Assembly (NCBI RefSeq): GCF_000315915.1
Contig: NC_020185.1
Location: 2,604,001-2,668,000, forward strand
Source of the DNA: Henningerozyma blattae CBS 6284
Taxonomy: Eukaryota > Ascomycota > Saccharomycetes > Saccharomycetales > Saccharomycetaceae
Reading direction: 5' to 3'
DNA length: 64,000 nucleotides
Part shown: in pieces, positions 50,901 through 61,055 of the stretch
How the letters are laid out: each line of letters opens with the position of its first letter
Position numbering within the stretch: the first letter of the stretch is position 1
Notes under the pieces: model-generated
Databases searched by the model: none
Seen by the model: the letters and a program-made list of their open reading frames with translations, nothing else
What the model was told of the DNA's origin: nothing
Program-made: the position numbers and the translations under genes

Positions 50901-53900
50901 CTTTCACTAGATATCAAAGTGGAATAAGACTCCGAAACTAAATTCGAATATATAGAAGAGTATCTTCCAATAGAAGATAGACTAACAGATCTTTTACTGC
51001 CAGACTTGGCAATATGAGGAGTTTTGATGTAGTATACCGTATCAGGGACAACTTCTCCGTTGGTGGTTTCCCATCCTGTAGATGTCGAGTATGTGACGGT
51101 GAATTCACCATCCCAGTCAGCAAACATCATACCGATCATGGGCGAACCAGGAGTTTCTGGTAACCAGGAGATGGATTGTGACAATTGAGAAGAGATGGGC
51201 TTATAGAACGAGCCAGAACTCATGCCATAAGAGGCGGTAGTAGAGGACTGGGCCATGGACGACTCTTCGCCAGAGCTCATGCCATAAGAGGCGGTAGTAG
51301 AGGACTGGGTCATGGACGACTCTTCGCCAGAGCTCATGCCATAAGAGGCGGTAGTAGAGGACTTGGCCATGGACGACTCTTCGCCAGAGCTCATGCCATA
51401 AGAGGCGGTAGTAGAGGACTTGGCCATGGACGACTCTTCGCCAGAGCTCATGCCATAAGAGGCGGTAGTAGAGGACTTGGCCATGGACGACTCTTCGCCA
51501 GAGCTCATGCCATAAGAGGCGGTAGTAGAGGACTGGGTCATGGACGACTCTTCGCCAGAGCTAGATGACGTAGTGCTTGGAGCCACCACTGTCCTGCGAG
51601 ACGATCTGCTGGAAGGCCCAGTAGAGTCTGGAGAAGCGGTATTTGGCTCCATGGATGAGAACGCAGACGAGTGTGAGGCAATATAAGAGGATGATATGTA
51701 AGCCGAGCGCGTCTTAGACTGGGCAATATGAGGAGTTTTGATGTAGTATACCGTATCAGGGACAACTTCTCCGTTGGTGGTTTCCCATCCTGTAGATGTC
51801 GAGTATGTGACGGTGAATTCACCATCCCAGTCAGCAAACACCATACCGATCATGGGCGATCCAGGAGTTTCTGGTAACCAGGAGATGGATTGTGACAATT
51901 GAGAAGAGATGGGCTTATAGAACGAGCCAGAACTCATGCCATAAGAGGCGGTAGTAGAGGACTTGGCCATGGACGACTCTTCGCCAGAGCTCATGCCATA
52001 AGAGGCGGTAGTAGAGGACTGGGTCATGGACGACTCTTCGCCAGAGCTAGATGACGTAGTGCTTGGAGCCACCACTGTCCTGCGAGACGATCTGCTGGAA
52101 GGCCCAGTAGAGTCTGGAGAAGCGGTATTTGGCTCCATGGATGAGAACGCAGACGAGTGTGAGGCAATATAAGAGGATGATATGTAAGCCGAGCGCGTCT
52201 TAGACTGGGCAATATGAGGAGTTTTGATGTAGTATACCGTATCAGGGACAACTTCTCCGTTGGTGGTTTCCCATCCTGTAGATGTCGAGTATGTGACGGT
52301 GAATTCACCATCCCAGTCAGCAAACACCATACCGATCATGGGCGATCCAGGAGTTTCTGGTAACCAGGAGATGGATTGTGACAATTGAGAAGAGATGGGC
52401 TTATAGAACGAGCCAGAACTCATGCCATAAGAGGCGGTAGTAGAGGACTGGGTCATGGACGACTCTTCGCCAGAGCTAGATGACGTAGTGCTTGGAGCCA
52501 CCACTGTCCTGCGAGACGATCTGCTGGAAGGCCCAGTAGAGTCTGGAGAAGCGGTATTTGGCTCCATGGATGAGAACGCAGACGAGTGTGAGGCAATATA
52601 AGAGGATGATATGTAAGCCGAGCGCGTCTTAGACTGGGCAATATGAGGAGTTTTGATGTAGTATACCGTATCAGGGACAACTTCTCCGTTGGTGGTTTCC
52701 CATCCTGTAGATGTCGAGTATGTGACGGTGAATTCACCATCCCAGTCAGCAAACACCATACCGATCATGGGCGATCCAGGAGTTTCTGGTAACCAGGAGA
52801 TGGATTGTGACAATTGAGAAGAGATGGGCTTATAGAACGAGCCAGAACTCATGCCATAAGAGCCGGTAGTAGAGGACTGGGTCATGGACGACTCTTCGTG
52901 AGAACTAGAGATTGAAGATGAATCACTCATCAATTTAGAATTATAGGATGAACTTCTCTGTGTATGAGGGATAGAGAAATCACTGATAATGTTGGATGTT
53001 GTAGGTAGGCCAGCCATAGAGTTAGACCTCTCCGATGAGATGGTCCTGCGACTTGATCTTTCAGACGAATTAGTCATAGAATTAGAATTCTTAGTCGAGG
53101 CAGTCATAGAGTTAGAATTCTGAGATGAGGCAGTCATACGTCTTGATCTCTCAGTTGAGGCACTCATGCCGCTATATGTTGAAGACGAGGCGGTCATAGA
53201 ATTAAACTTCTCAGATGAAGCACTCATAGTACTAGATGTTGCAGATGCACCGGTATGAGTGCCAGTTTCCCCAGTCATGCTATTAGTTCTGCCAGAGGAA
53301 CTGTGCATAGTGTTAGATTTCCCACTTGCAGCATTCATAGTGCCAGAGGTTGCAGATACATCACTGTTGGTTGTTGTAGTTGTACCGGTGTATACATTAG
53401 AACCGTGATTGATATAGTTAGTATCCTTAGAGCCATCGTGAGATTTTCCAGAATTTCTATTTATAGTATTGCTTCCTTTAGAACTGGTAGTTGAAGTTGT
53501 TATGGTTGGAGATTGGGTAGATGTAGAAGTTGTTTTCTTCTGTGGCGTTTCTACAAAGTATTCCACTGTGTCGATAATTGTATTATGATCAGTAAGCTGG
53601 TAAGATATTGTAGCATACGTATATGAAAATGAGCCTGTCCAATCTATAAAGTGTGTCGATGTGGCTGCAGTAACAAAATATGACGAGCTGCTGGTTGTCT
53701 TCTGTGGTGTTTCTACAAAATATTCGATATTATTGATAATTGTGTCATTATCTGTAACTTGACGGGTGACAGTGGCAAAGGTGGTAGTGAATGTTCCTGT
53801 CCACTCAATTAAGCTTGTCGATGTGGCTGCAGTAACAAAATAAGACGAGCTGCTTGTTGGTGTTTCTACAAAATATTCGACATTATTGATAATTGTGTCA

Positions 53901-55555
53901 TTATCTGTAACTTGACGGGTGACAGTGGCAAAGGTGGTAGTGAATGTTCCTGTCCACTCAATTAAGCTTGTCGATGTGGCTGCAGTAACAAAATATGACG
54001 AGCTGCTGGTTGTCTTCTGTGGTGTTTCTACAAAATATTCGATATTATTGATAATTGTGTCATTATCTGTAACTTGACGGGTGACAGTGGCAAAGGTGGT
54101 AGTGAATGTTCCTGTCCACTCAATTAAGCTTGTCGATGTGGCTGCAGTAACAAAATAAGACGAGCTGCTTGTTGGTGTTTCTACAAAATATTCTACATTA
54201 TTGATGATTGTGTCATTATATGTAACCTGATAAGAAACAGTTGCATACGTATTTGTGAATGTTCCTGCCCAGTTCATTAGATGTGTTGAGAAGATAGTAG
54301 AAAGAGAATACGGAGTTTCGACGTAATACATTCTTTGGACTGTAGTATTACCGTCATCGCCTACAGTGCTAAAAGTGGAACTTGAGTATGTCGATATGAA
54401 TGAACCTGTCCATGGTACTGTAGTGGTATAATTAGATTCGATTATAGTTCCCATTAACTTTGGGCATTGGACTTGCAGATCATCATAATAATAAACATTA
54501 GAAATTATAGGATAGATCATACTATCTGGATCTGTAAATTGTAATCGTATTTCAGCAGCATTAGCTTGGTTTGAGTAATAAACAATTTTAATTGGGTAGG
54601 CGAGACCAGCATATAGCAGGCCAGTCTTCGTTGATATTGCGGTACTATCTGATTGCATTGCTAAATCAATATCTGAGTCTAAATTATCAGTCACAACAGA
54701 ATTTTTTGAATCTAAAGCGTATTGATTTGCGATCATCACAATAGCAGCAGGATTAGCATCTAGTAATTGGAAATCATAAAGGCCTGTGTCAGATGGAATA
54801 AAATAACCATTAAATTCAAGTACGTATCCCTCTGTCGGGTCTATAGCACCAAAGTCAGTAAACCCGATAGTAGAAGCAATTGGAGGGTTTTTTTTATAGC
54901 TCCCTTCTTCCAAAAAAGCAGTCCCTGTAGTTCCATCGTCAGAATAAGAATAAAGAGTTGCACCAAAGCCCAGAACAGGCTTTGCAGTGCTTGGTATAAT
55001 ACAATTATTTTCAGCCCATGTACCTTCCACTTGAGATAATTCTTCTTCCCTGATAAGATAAAACGTCTTGTGGTACGTTGTTCCGCCTTGAGTATAAGTA
55101 GTAACACCAGTTGAAAAGGTAACTTGTACCAGACTGCCCGCATCCGGATTCGCAATAAGTTCTACAAAAGGTGGGATAACTGTTGTAGTGATATCTACCA
55201 CTTCCCTTTTAACAAACTTTTCTCCATAGAGAGCTGTTTGAATAGGGGCAATAGAAGATGGAGTATTGAAATTATGGAAAGTAGTAACGGTCGGGTTAAT
55301 TGTAGAACGAGTTTTTTTCTGTATTATATCAATACTATTCTTATCAGTAATTAAACTAATTTGACGAGTCGATGTTGCTCTAATATCTAAAATTTTACTA
55401 GTAACAGCAGTTCTGGGTGAAATATATGCTGCATTAGAAATTGAGACAATTAAAGAAAAGAATAAAAATAACAAGTATAAATTCGATAGTTGAAACGATA
55501 TAAGTCCATTTATACCTATCCCATTTTTACATAAAATTGGAATAAGTTTTTTCAT
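47999..55555 (-). CDS. Large GPI-anchored flocculin-type adhesin
   Basis: Cell-wall adhesin of 2518 residues; not matched to one named gene. Order from the N-terminus: a signal peptide (hydrophobic core about 24-42); a PA14/GLEYA-like ligand domain (about 135-365, LEFNGYFIPSDTGLYDF); Flo-type WTGTF repeats (about 375-680); a Ser/Thr/Met-rich region; an array of 143-residue SWLPETPG units (about 900-1515) with inserted 19-residue units; two diverged SWLP units near 1650 and 1855; two copies of an EHGTITKTAIVSCSQSTNSN module (about 2110-2190); an Asn/Ser stalk and a hydrophobic tail (YRIIILLFFGFV) that fits a GPI signal. No Epa-type Asp-Asp calcium motif was recognised in the ligand domain, so the ligand is unknown. 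Near-identical DNA repeats imply frequent length change. Confidence 0.88.
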   Translation of the reverse strand: MKKLIPILCKNGIGINGLISFQLSNLYLLFLFFSLIVSISNAAYISPRTAVTSKILDIRATSTRQISLITDKNSIDIIQKKTRSTINPTVTTFHNFNTPSSIAPIQTALYGEKFVKREVVDITTTVIPPFVELIANPDAGSLVQVTFSTGVTTYTQGGTTYHKTFYLIREEELSQVEGTWAENNCIIPSTAKPVLGFGATLYSYSDDGTTGTAFLEEGSYKKNPPIASTIGFTDFGAIDPTEGYVLEFNGYFIPSDTGLYDFQLLDANPAAIVMIANQYALDSKNSVVTDNLDSDIDLAMQSDSTAISTKTGLLYAGLAYPIKIVYYSNQANAAEIRLQFTDPDSMIYPIISNVYYYDDLQVQCPKLMGTIIESNYTTTVPWTGSFISTYSSSTFSTVGDDGNTTVQRMYYVETPYSLSTIFSTHLMNWAGTFTNTYATVSYQVTYNDTIINNVEYFVETPTSSSSYFVTAATSTSLIEWTGTFTTTFATVTRQVTDNDTIINNIEYFVETPQKTTSSSSYFVTAATSTSLIEWTGTFTTTFATVTRQVTDNDTIINNVEYFVETPTSSSSYFVTAATSTSLIEWTGTFTTTFATVTRQVTDNDTIINNIEYFVETPQKTTSSSSYFVTAATSTHFIDWTGSFSYTYATISYQLTDHNTIIDTVEYFVETPQKKTTSTSTQSPTITTSTTSSKGSNTINRNSGKSHDGSKDTNYINHGSNVYTGTTTTTNSDVSATSGTMNAASGKSNTMHSSSGRTNSMTGETGTHTGASATSSTMSASSEKFNSMTASSSTYSGMSASTERSRRMTASSQNSNSMTASTKNSNSMTNSSERSSRRTISSERSNSMAGLPTTSNIISDFSIPHTQRSSSYNSKLMSDSSSISSSHEESSMTQSSTTGSYGMSSGSFYKPISSQLSQSISWLPETPGSPMIGMVFADWDGEFTVTYSTSTGWETTNGEVVPDTVYYIKTPHIAQSKTRSAYISSSYIASHSSAFSSMEPNTASPDSTGPSSRSSRRTVVAPSTTSSSSGEESSMTQSSTTASYGMSSGSFYKPISSQLSQSISWLPETPGSPMIGMVFADWDGEFTVTYSTSTGWETTNGEVVPDTVYYIKTPHIAQSKTRSAYISSSYIASHSSAFSSMEPNTASPDSTGPSSRSSRRTVVAPSTTSSSSGEESSMTQSSTTASYGMSSGEESSMAKSSTTASYGMSSGSFYKPISSQLSQSISWLPETPGSPMIGMVFADWDGEFTVTYSTSTGWETTNGEVVPDTVYYIKTPHIAQSKTRSAYISSSYIASHSSAFSSMEPNTASPDSTGPSSRSSRRTVVAPSTTSSSSGEESSMTQSSTTASYGMSSGEESSMAKSSTTASYGMSSGEESSMAKSSTTASYGMSSGEESSMAKSSTTASYGMSSGEESSMTQSSTTASYGMSSGEESSMAQSSTTASYGMSSGSFYKPISSQLSQSISWLPETPGSPMIGMMFADWDGEFTVTYSTSTGWETTNGEVVPDTVYYIKTPHIAKSGSKRSVSLSSIGRYSSIYSNLVSESYSTLISSESLYYSNSAIPNSYIASTAHVTFSSYTSTIETVEKSSSRYTNSKVDSAHASFIMSVSVTSSPPVTTLNKISASKISVMQSSFTKAYFSNSSITRESSTSFSVSWLPEGRGAPNYGVVYEDWTKSYITTYSTLTGWETYEGEEIPDTIYFVKTPIKPTSISTYFKSSSDIHKYSTSIKDSTTDLLPSTFNTFATSSSTSESLLSTAVVYTSINTQASLIASTMTSTIKSNILSSTIVIQLSTKYSDTHSSNDFSATSTVMMSHSSTPGADQYPTFTKMTYSHPSDTIKYSSSTQFFVSSCSENISWLPATPGEPLVGMVYKSWIGKYTVTYSTSTGWETINGEAIQDIVYYIETPYLGTDTSALETSGIVSTSETKAIPAASSVNHSVPNASSSFYASSTSSDITETTNFSTLGDTLSSAAVSKFTSSGTTNYISNASKNDNFESTVADNSIISSKSISAITSGTIYYTVTVIDTTTITTTIMITYSESTKKTEISNFTPSITTAISSTKITNNSNRLSTLGSSSSTTNPQTIVETRQFPSADSSDMSSTISATKISNISSTIEAPYTTTFVEHGTITKTAIVSCSQSTNSNGEVFIIVSTFSNTITDNVQLTTTPNVRTVYTTTVLEHGTITKTAIVSCSQSTNSNGEVFTITSTLQDTITEKVNEATNTNVATNFNTNSDENINTILNLLAVSETTVTSSSISFIHSTAKNGEVITVMTTVTIIKTIRPTVIIETNTNYIMKTTINSQPTSFMTSTNINPNIITTINAISNSLLTTNINSNKFTRSFFPNKTIISDNPNKNYNISSSIKVINSSLNNINANLSYTNSNIYNTNTSKNELNLSVTSNSVTTMIMPHLTNLLKPNITLSTEVITSPRSKSLLTSSFSKSNSKITGTDGNLIIKRDGYKSIPNVNATLTISAKVLINSTTCTTTGITDTSNILYQFEDKASGLYNEVFYRIIILLFFGFV
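51000..52870 (-). repeat. Nested tandem repeat: 429-bp units with 57-bp subunits
   Basis: A landmark AATATGAGGA recurs at 51011, 51725, 52211 and 52640. The spacings are 714, 486 and 429 bp, which are 429 plus 5, 1 and 0 times 57. The 57-bp subunit (landmark CATGCCATAA) occurs at 51221, 51278, 51335, 51392, 51449 and 51506, then at 51935 and 51992, then at 52421 and at 52850. Units differ by only a few bases. Both lengths are multiples of three (143 and 19 residues). Confidence 0.95.
53540..54300 (-). repeat. WTGTF repeats alternating 162/153 bp
   Basis: The landmark GTCGATGTGG occurs at 53655, 53817, 53970 and 54132, spacings 162, 153 and 162. The difference is presence or absence of the three residues in the ETPQKTT linker. 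The alternation makes a 315-bp higher-order unit. Each unit encodes a 54- or 51-residue Flo-like module. Confidence 0.9.
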
Positions 55556-58500
55556 GGTAAAGAATACAATCTAACTTTACAATAAAAATAATAAGCTAAT
55601 AATGTATAGATTCAATGGAAGTATAAAATTTTTTGTTCGAATTGGTGTTTTGTTCGTAATTTAATATGATAAAGAGAATGTTCAGTAATAATTTTTGCCG
55701 GTATTCTTGTTTTTTTTTGTAGGGTATCTGTCTAATAAAGAGTTCTTTTCAACTTTAATTGTCTTAATTTGTGTAATACAATTATAAAGTAAAACTTTTA
55801 TTAGTATGATGAATATTTGATATATTAATAAAGTTATTAGACTAAATATTTAATGATGGGAATGATTAGTAATAGAAAATACGACGTTTAATAGAGTTCA
55901 ACAAATATAATAATGGGGTATCTTGTAAGAGAAGAGATAAAATAAAAATTAAGACTTTCGGCAAGGAAACCTCATATTGAAAGGCTTTTAGAAAGAATGA
56001 ACTTCATTTTATTAAAGTATTTCTTTCAAAGAAATATAATATAACGATCACAATAATTACAAATACCAACATATTAGGGGAGGAATCAACTGAGTAAAAA
56101 TTTGTTATTCAACTTAACTGTAAATTAATCAAATAGATTTCGGATCTAAAAAATATAAAACTAACATTTCAGGTTTGTTTTGGGTTTTTCAGGTAATTCC
56201 AAAATATTTTAGAAACAATGGGTAAATTCGCAATTGAAAAATAAGTATAATTAAAAACAAAATAAAACAAAAGCTCGTAAAATATGAAGAAAACTAGCAG
56301 TAGTTTTTTTGATGGTACGTATTCTATGAAAGGCCACTGTGGTTATCAAAAAATATAATTAATTTCTTGGTAAGTATATTTTTTCTTCAAGAAAAGAATC
56401 TATAAGCTTCCCCGGAAGGTGGTACTGACAAATATCGAAATATTAATCGAATTAATTAAGCTTTGACTGTATAAGATTTAAGCAAGCCATATTTTAGGTA
56501 ATGAATTTCAATTATTACGTTTTCTTTAACTTTAAAGTAAATAAATAGAGGAGTTGAAAAAGTAAATAATTTGAGAGCTAAATCCGAAAAATAAAAGAAA
56601 AAATATCTCAAAAGGGACGCCTTGTGTGGAAGTTAAACAAAGGATGTATATGGAATAAAGGGTCAATAAAAAGGCAATTAGCTGATATAGCATCAACACA
56701 GGCAAGCTAAAAGAAGCATGAATAATTTATGACAAACTTAGGTTACCTTACAGCTAGATAAACATCAAGAAAGCGAAAAATGTGGCACGTAAATTTCAAA
56801 ACGAGAAGATAGTGTCAAAAACACTTCAATAGGCAATAAAGTTCTTTTCTAGGATATATAAAACAATGAGAAAGATCAAAAATTTGTTCAAGCAGGTCCC
56901 TTTTTCAAAACTATTCTAGATTATAATCAATAAACTATTGTTTCTCTTCCAGATTAAATAATGCATGATTAAATTTTTATTCGCTGTTGGCAAAAATATC
57001 AATACCACCAAATTTTGAATGGTCTACAAGAGCTAACCTAAGTTGAACGACAGCTAAAGGGAGCATTAATATTGAGAAAACATCAATTGAAGTTCCCTCT
57101 CAATTTGCTGGATGTAATTAAAAAAAATATGGTACACTTGCAGATAAATGGCTCTCACGACGCTGTAACAATATCATTCCAATATATATCGTTATTGTTT
57201 CCAAAATAAGTATTATATGTAGTTGTTCATATAAATGATTGTCCCGGTCAGTTGTGAGGTGCCTTGGATAGTACAGAGTTGCTCAATGTGTCCTGGTTAA
57301 GGCCAAGCTGAGTACCTAATTAAACATGTTTTATTTGTAATTCCTTCTAGTTAAGTCTAAGCTTGAACTCTAATCATGTTTACTTTATTGTCGTATTCTT
57401 TAGATTGTGTTTTTTGCCTCTGTATTGATGTTTTTTGTGTCTCGAAGACTTTACGATCTCCCGGGGTTTTCTCTGTTACCCAATCGGAGTGAGAAAAAAG
57501 CGAGCAAGTGGAATATATTTTCGAGCCGCATTATGCCTATTCAAGGGTAGGTATTATTGAGAAGGAACTTGCAATTCCTTATATGATGACCCTTAACTAT
57601 CACTAGGATGTTTATCTGTAACTCTACATAGAAAGAAAAACTGCTTGCTTTTGAGCAATATACTAAGGAACCCAGAATTTAGAAAGAGGCGTTAAGGAAA
57701 AAGAATGGTTATTGTTTTATACTCTTAGCACGTCCAAGGAGAAAGGGCAGTTGTGAGACACGTTGCTACATTTTTTATTTCCTAATTAAGGAAGTCTTTG
57801 CTATTTCTAATTAAAAGTTGGTATTAGTGTGAAACATCTCCAATATTTTTCTTTACATCACAACATATATATTTGTGCAGGTGCTCAAATTTGAAAGGAT
57901 ATACCAGAGAGTTGCATTTTTGTTACTTATAGGGACGGATAGAATTAGGATTATGCTTGGGACGCTATTTTATTTGGGTACTTATTCAAATACCTACCTT
58001 CATATTTAAATGCCAGGCCAGGTTCTTTTTGAGCTATGATTCATGTGTCTCTTGGAGCCTGCCATATATCTATTATCATGAGATGTTGTGTTTCCGTGCG
58101 CCTGACTCTCAACCCTAAAAGAGGCAAGGGTTACAAACTTTGAAATGGGCACTGTATAATATGTTTTTATAATCAGTAAATCTTTGGTTTGAAAATCATT
58201 CAGAGTGGCGTAAAATACGAAAATCTTAAGTTACTAAGGAGCTGGTATTACTTGCGTATTTGTCTTCAGGCTTAGATCAATCACCTATAGCTATTCTTTT
58301 CAAAAATCCTCTAAATTTACCTTTTTGAAAAAAATGAACAGAATCAGGTTCTCAATTTGAAATAGATGTTATATTGGAATGAGAATAATTATCACCGGTA
58401 ATTGTAGTTGTAAGAAATGATACATCTAATTGTATGTCTAAATTCAATACAGTGAATAGTGTGAATACTCTATTAAGTTTATATACGAAATATGTTTTTA

Positions 58501-58900
58501 TAGTTCTAAAAGAAGTGATGATAACTTAGAAGATACTGAAATTGAAAAGATATATTCAAAAGTTATGATTTCCAATGGTTATATTGAAGGGGGTTTGGGA
58601 CATGCTAATAAAAATGCTAAAGTTTGAAGTTGCTTATATTGACTTTTCACACTTGAGTTGCCTTCATTAATAATCTTTTTATGAAACAGTCCTTGAGGTG
58701 ATATTCTTGGGCGATACTCATTTATCAGTTAAATCGAAAAGTTTACTAACAGTTGTTGCTACCATGTCTACGTATAATAGTAACGGAGCTTTATTGTATA
58801 ATTTGTTCTTATGATAGTCCACCCTTAACTAGCATATATAAAACTATAGAAGAAATATATATACGGTCTCTATTTGTATTCCGAAGAATTCAGGTTGTAT
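55556..58900. other. Long gene-free region upstream of adhesin 1
   Basis: 3.3 kb with no supportable gene. It is the upstream side of adhesin 1 and may hold a long promoter, as is known for FLO11-type genes. A short open piece near 58505-58627 (reading NLEDTEIEKIYSKVMISNGY) looks like a pseudogene scrap I cannot identify. The stretch around 57440-57560 is less AT-rich than its surroundings. Confidence 0.45.
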
Positions 58901-59252
58901 AAAAGCAGCACGTAATACATAATATCTTCGTTCAACAGATAAATATTTTTAAATTGCAGTTATTCGGTAGCAAACATTATATATAAAGGCTTGCTGATTT
59001 GGGTTGTCAACCGAAAAAATGTTTCATTTGCTTGAACTAGAATTTAGGTAATCTTCAATCAAATTTGTATATTCAGAGCATCAATTACAAATACTAAGTA
59101 ATCTTAATCTAACATATAGTGTTCATCCACTGAAGTATTTGGTCAAATAGAAAAGGGGTTAAGTTTTACAAAGTTTAGAAACTTTATGATTACTTTAAAC
59201 AAAGGTGATTATAGTAATAAATTTAATGGCCTTATCCTGATATTTTATTAAA
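58901..59252 (+). pseudogene. Mutator-like transposase relic 2
   Basis: The DNA aligns collinearly with relic 1 (8899-9300). Examples are GGCTTGCTGATTTGGGTTGT against GCATGCCAATTCTTGTGGTT, GATCAAAG-type sequence before an AGAGCATCAATTAC block against AAAGTGCAATTAC, then GTGTTCATC against GCGTTCATC, and KFRNFMITLNKGDYSNKF (59171 on) against KFRNLIHTLDETTYKDNI. Several stop codons and frameshifts break it. It is more decayed than relic 1. It adjoins an LTR remnant in the gap between the adhesins. Confidence 0.62.
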
Positions 59253-60366
59253 TTGTTAAAACCAATAAACATTCTGCATAAGAAAGAAAACTGTTTGGTT
59301 TAAATTTAATAATTTTCAGCCAATCCAGTGAAATAGTATTAAAGTATGGTTAAAATATTGAAAAGAAAAGTAACGAATGAGCTAAAGCAATGGTAGTCCA
59401 ATGCTTGTACCTAAATATTTTTTTTGATGAAAACTTTTCATTAAAATAACCGGTTTTGAAATTAGTATGATGTATTCTAGAATATCATTGGTAAATTTTT
59501 TTTTACTAGCTTCTTAAAAGTATGAAATTTATATTTTACTGTTGACTTATTAAGATCAACAGTGAGCTAGAATAAAAAGAGATAAAGAATGTATGGTGTC
59601 TGTAATTGTTGACCCTGAAGTGAGTTACTAAGTGAAGGAAATATTAGTTTAAGTTGTATAATCGACTCAACCAGTGTGTCAGTATATAGTAAAACCTTAG
59701 ATTAAATAGAAAAAGGGATAGCAATAGATGATATAGAAAGATAATCTGAGGCTTGTTTAGTCGTATTTCTATCTTTGAAGGAGCTACAGGAGGGGGGGGT
59801 TGATAGAGCGTAGGAAAGTATTAAGGCCCCTTATACACATGATAAAGCAGAGTCATGATGTGTTATTCAAGTCCTACGTAATGTATGAGTAGTGTTTATT
59901 TAAGCTTAGCTGTAAGGGGAGTGTTCTTTTGATATAGTTTTCTGAATGATTTAGTTTGAATTGCTTCCTACATAGAGCTGTTTCTTTTGTTTTATGTTTT
60001 TTTTATTAGCGAATGTGGGTTCATGCAGTTTGTATTCCTAATAGCATTGTTGGTTTCAACACTAAAATTTACAACTAGCATAGATGTAGCAAACACTCAC
60101 AATTCTTGTACGGAACCTGCAAGAAAATTTAAAACAGTAGTTACTGATATTTAGATTCTTTAAATTATTTTGGATATCCAATTATTATAAGACAGAATCA
60201 TTGTTTATTTTCCTATCATTTTATATTCACTTAACTTTGTTGCTATGTTCTTCAAGTGTTTTCCTTCAGTTTGTGAAATGATGAGAATCCCACTAATATT
60301 TGTGTTCTGAATCTATTAGGTAATATTTAAATTAAGGTTGATGGATATTTTAATTATTTTAGTACA
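59253..60366. other. Gene-free, possible transposase tail
   Basis: AT-rich. Around 59345-59390 a scrap (LKYG, then SNE) may be the diverged counterpart of the C-terminal MULE fragment at 12842-13024. A G run occurs near 59792. Nothing else was recognised. Confidence 0.35.
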
Positions 60367-60788
60367 TATACGATATGTGAATCTTTTTTATTGGTATTAT
60401 TTCCAGTTATACCTAAAAGAATAATTCTTTTTAATAGATAGTTATAAATATAGAAACCTCCTACCTTCTGGGTAAGAATAAAATATATAAAATATATATA
60501 GAAGAAATACAAACTTATAAACGAATTAATGTAGGTTATTTATAAGTTTCAAATTTGAACAAGAAGAGCCAATTCAAGGTCTATACCCAATGAAAATTTT
60601 TTTCATTTAGTGTTTTCTGTTTAGTGCATCAATATATTTCTAATTAGATATAGAATAGTTGTACTTATGGCACATGAATTACCTGATTGGTATTTTATTA
60701 GTATTATTATTTGTCCATTATGGTCTTCTTTTATTCCTAAGCCAGTAATTATTATTTGTTTATGTATAAAGACCTGTAATATTTAGTA
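60367..60788 (-). mobile_element. Decayed solo LTR (copy C)
   Basis: On the minus strand this 422-bp sequence is collinear with LTR A over its whole length: start TACTAAATATTACAGGTC, then ACTGGCTTAGGAATAAAAG, AATACTAATAAAATACC, AAAAATTTTCA, and late GGTAGGAGG and GAATTATTCTTTTA blocks. Both terminal dinucleotides are mutated and no target duplication is recognisable, so it is an older insertion than copy A. Confidence 0.75.
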
Positions 60789-61055
60789 ACACTCATTTTC
60801 AACAAATGTCTTGTTATATTATTGATAGAAGGTTAAAAGTACAGATATAATGATTAAATAAATAATAATTCTAAGGTAGATGATTTATGAACTAAAAATA
60901 ACTAATTAATTAATGAATGAAAATTTTATCAGAATAATTTGAAGGAAGTAGTGAATTCATTAAACAAATATTTACAGCGAAGATTTATTAGGATAAAAAT
61001 ATTTTTACCTTTTTTCTTATTCTCTTTGAATACTTAATGTAATAAGACCTTGACA

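Noticed and set aside
51185..51568. Plus-strand frame of 127 residues with Arg/Gly/His repeats
   Set aside because: It is the antisense phase of the 57-bp adhesin repeat, open only because the unit is a multiple of three without stops.
58868..58886. Centromere CDEIII-like sequence (TCTATTTGTATTCCGAAG), and another TTCCGAA near 8160
   Set aside because: No CDEI (RTCACRTG) at the right distance and no adequate AT-rich CDEII in the right orientation. The GTCACGTG at 8534 is on the wrong side.
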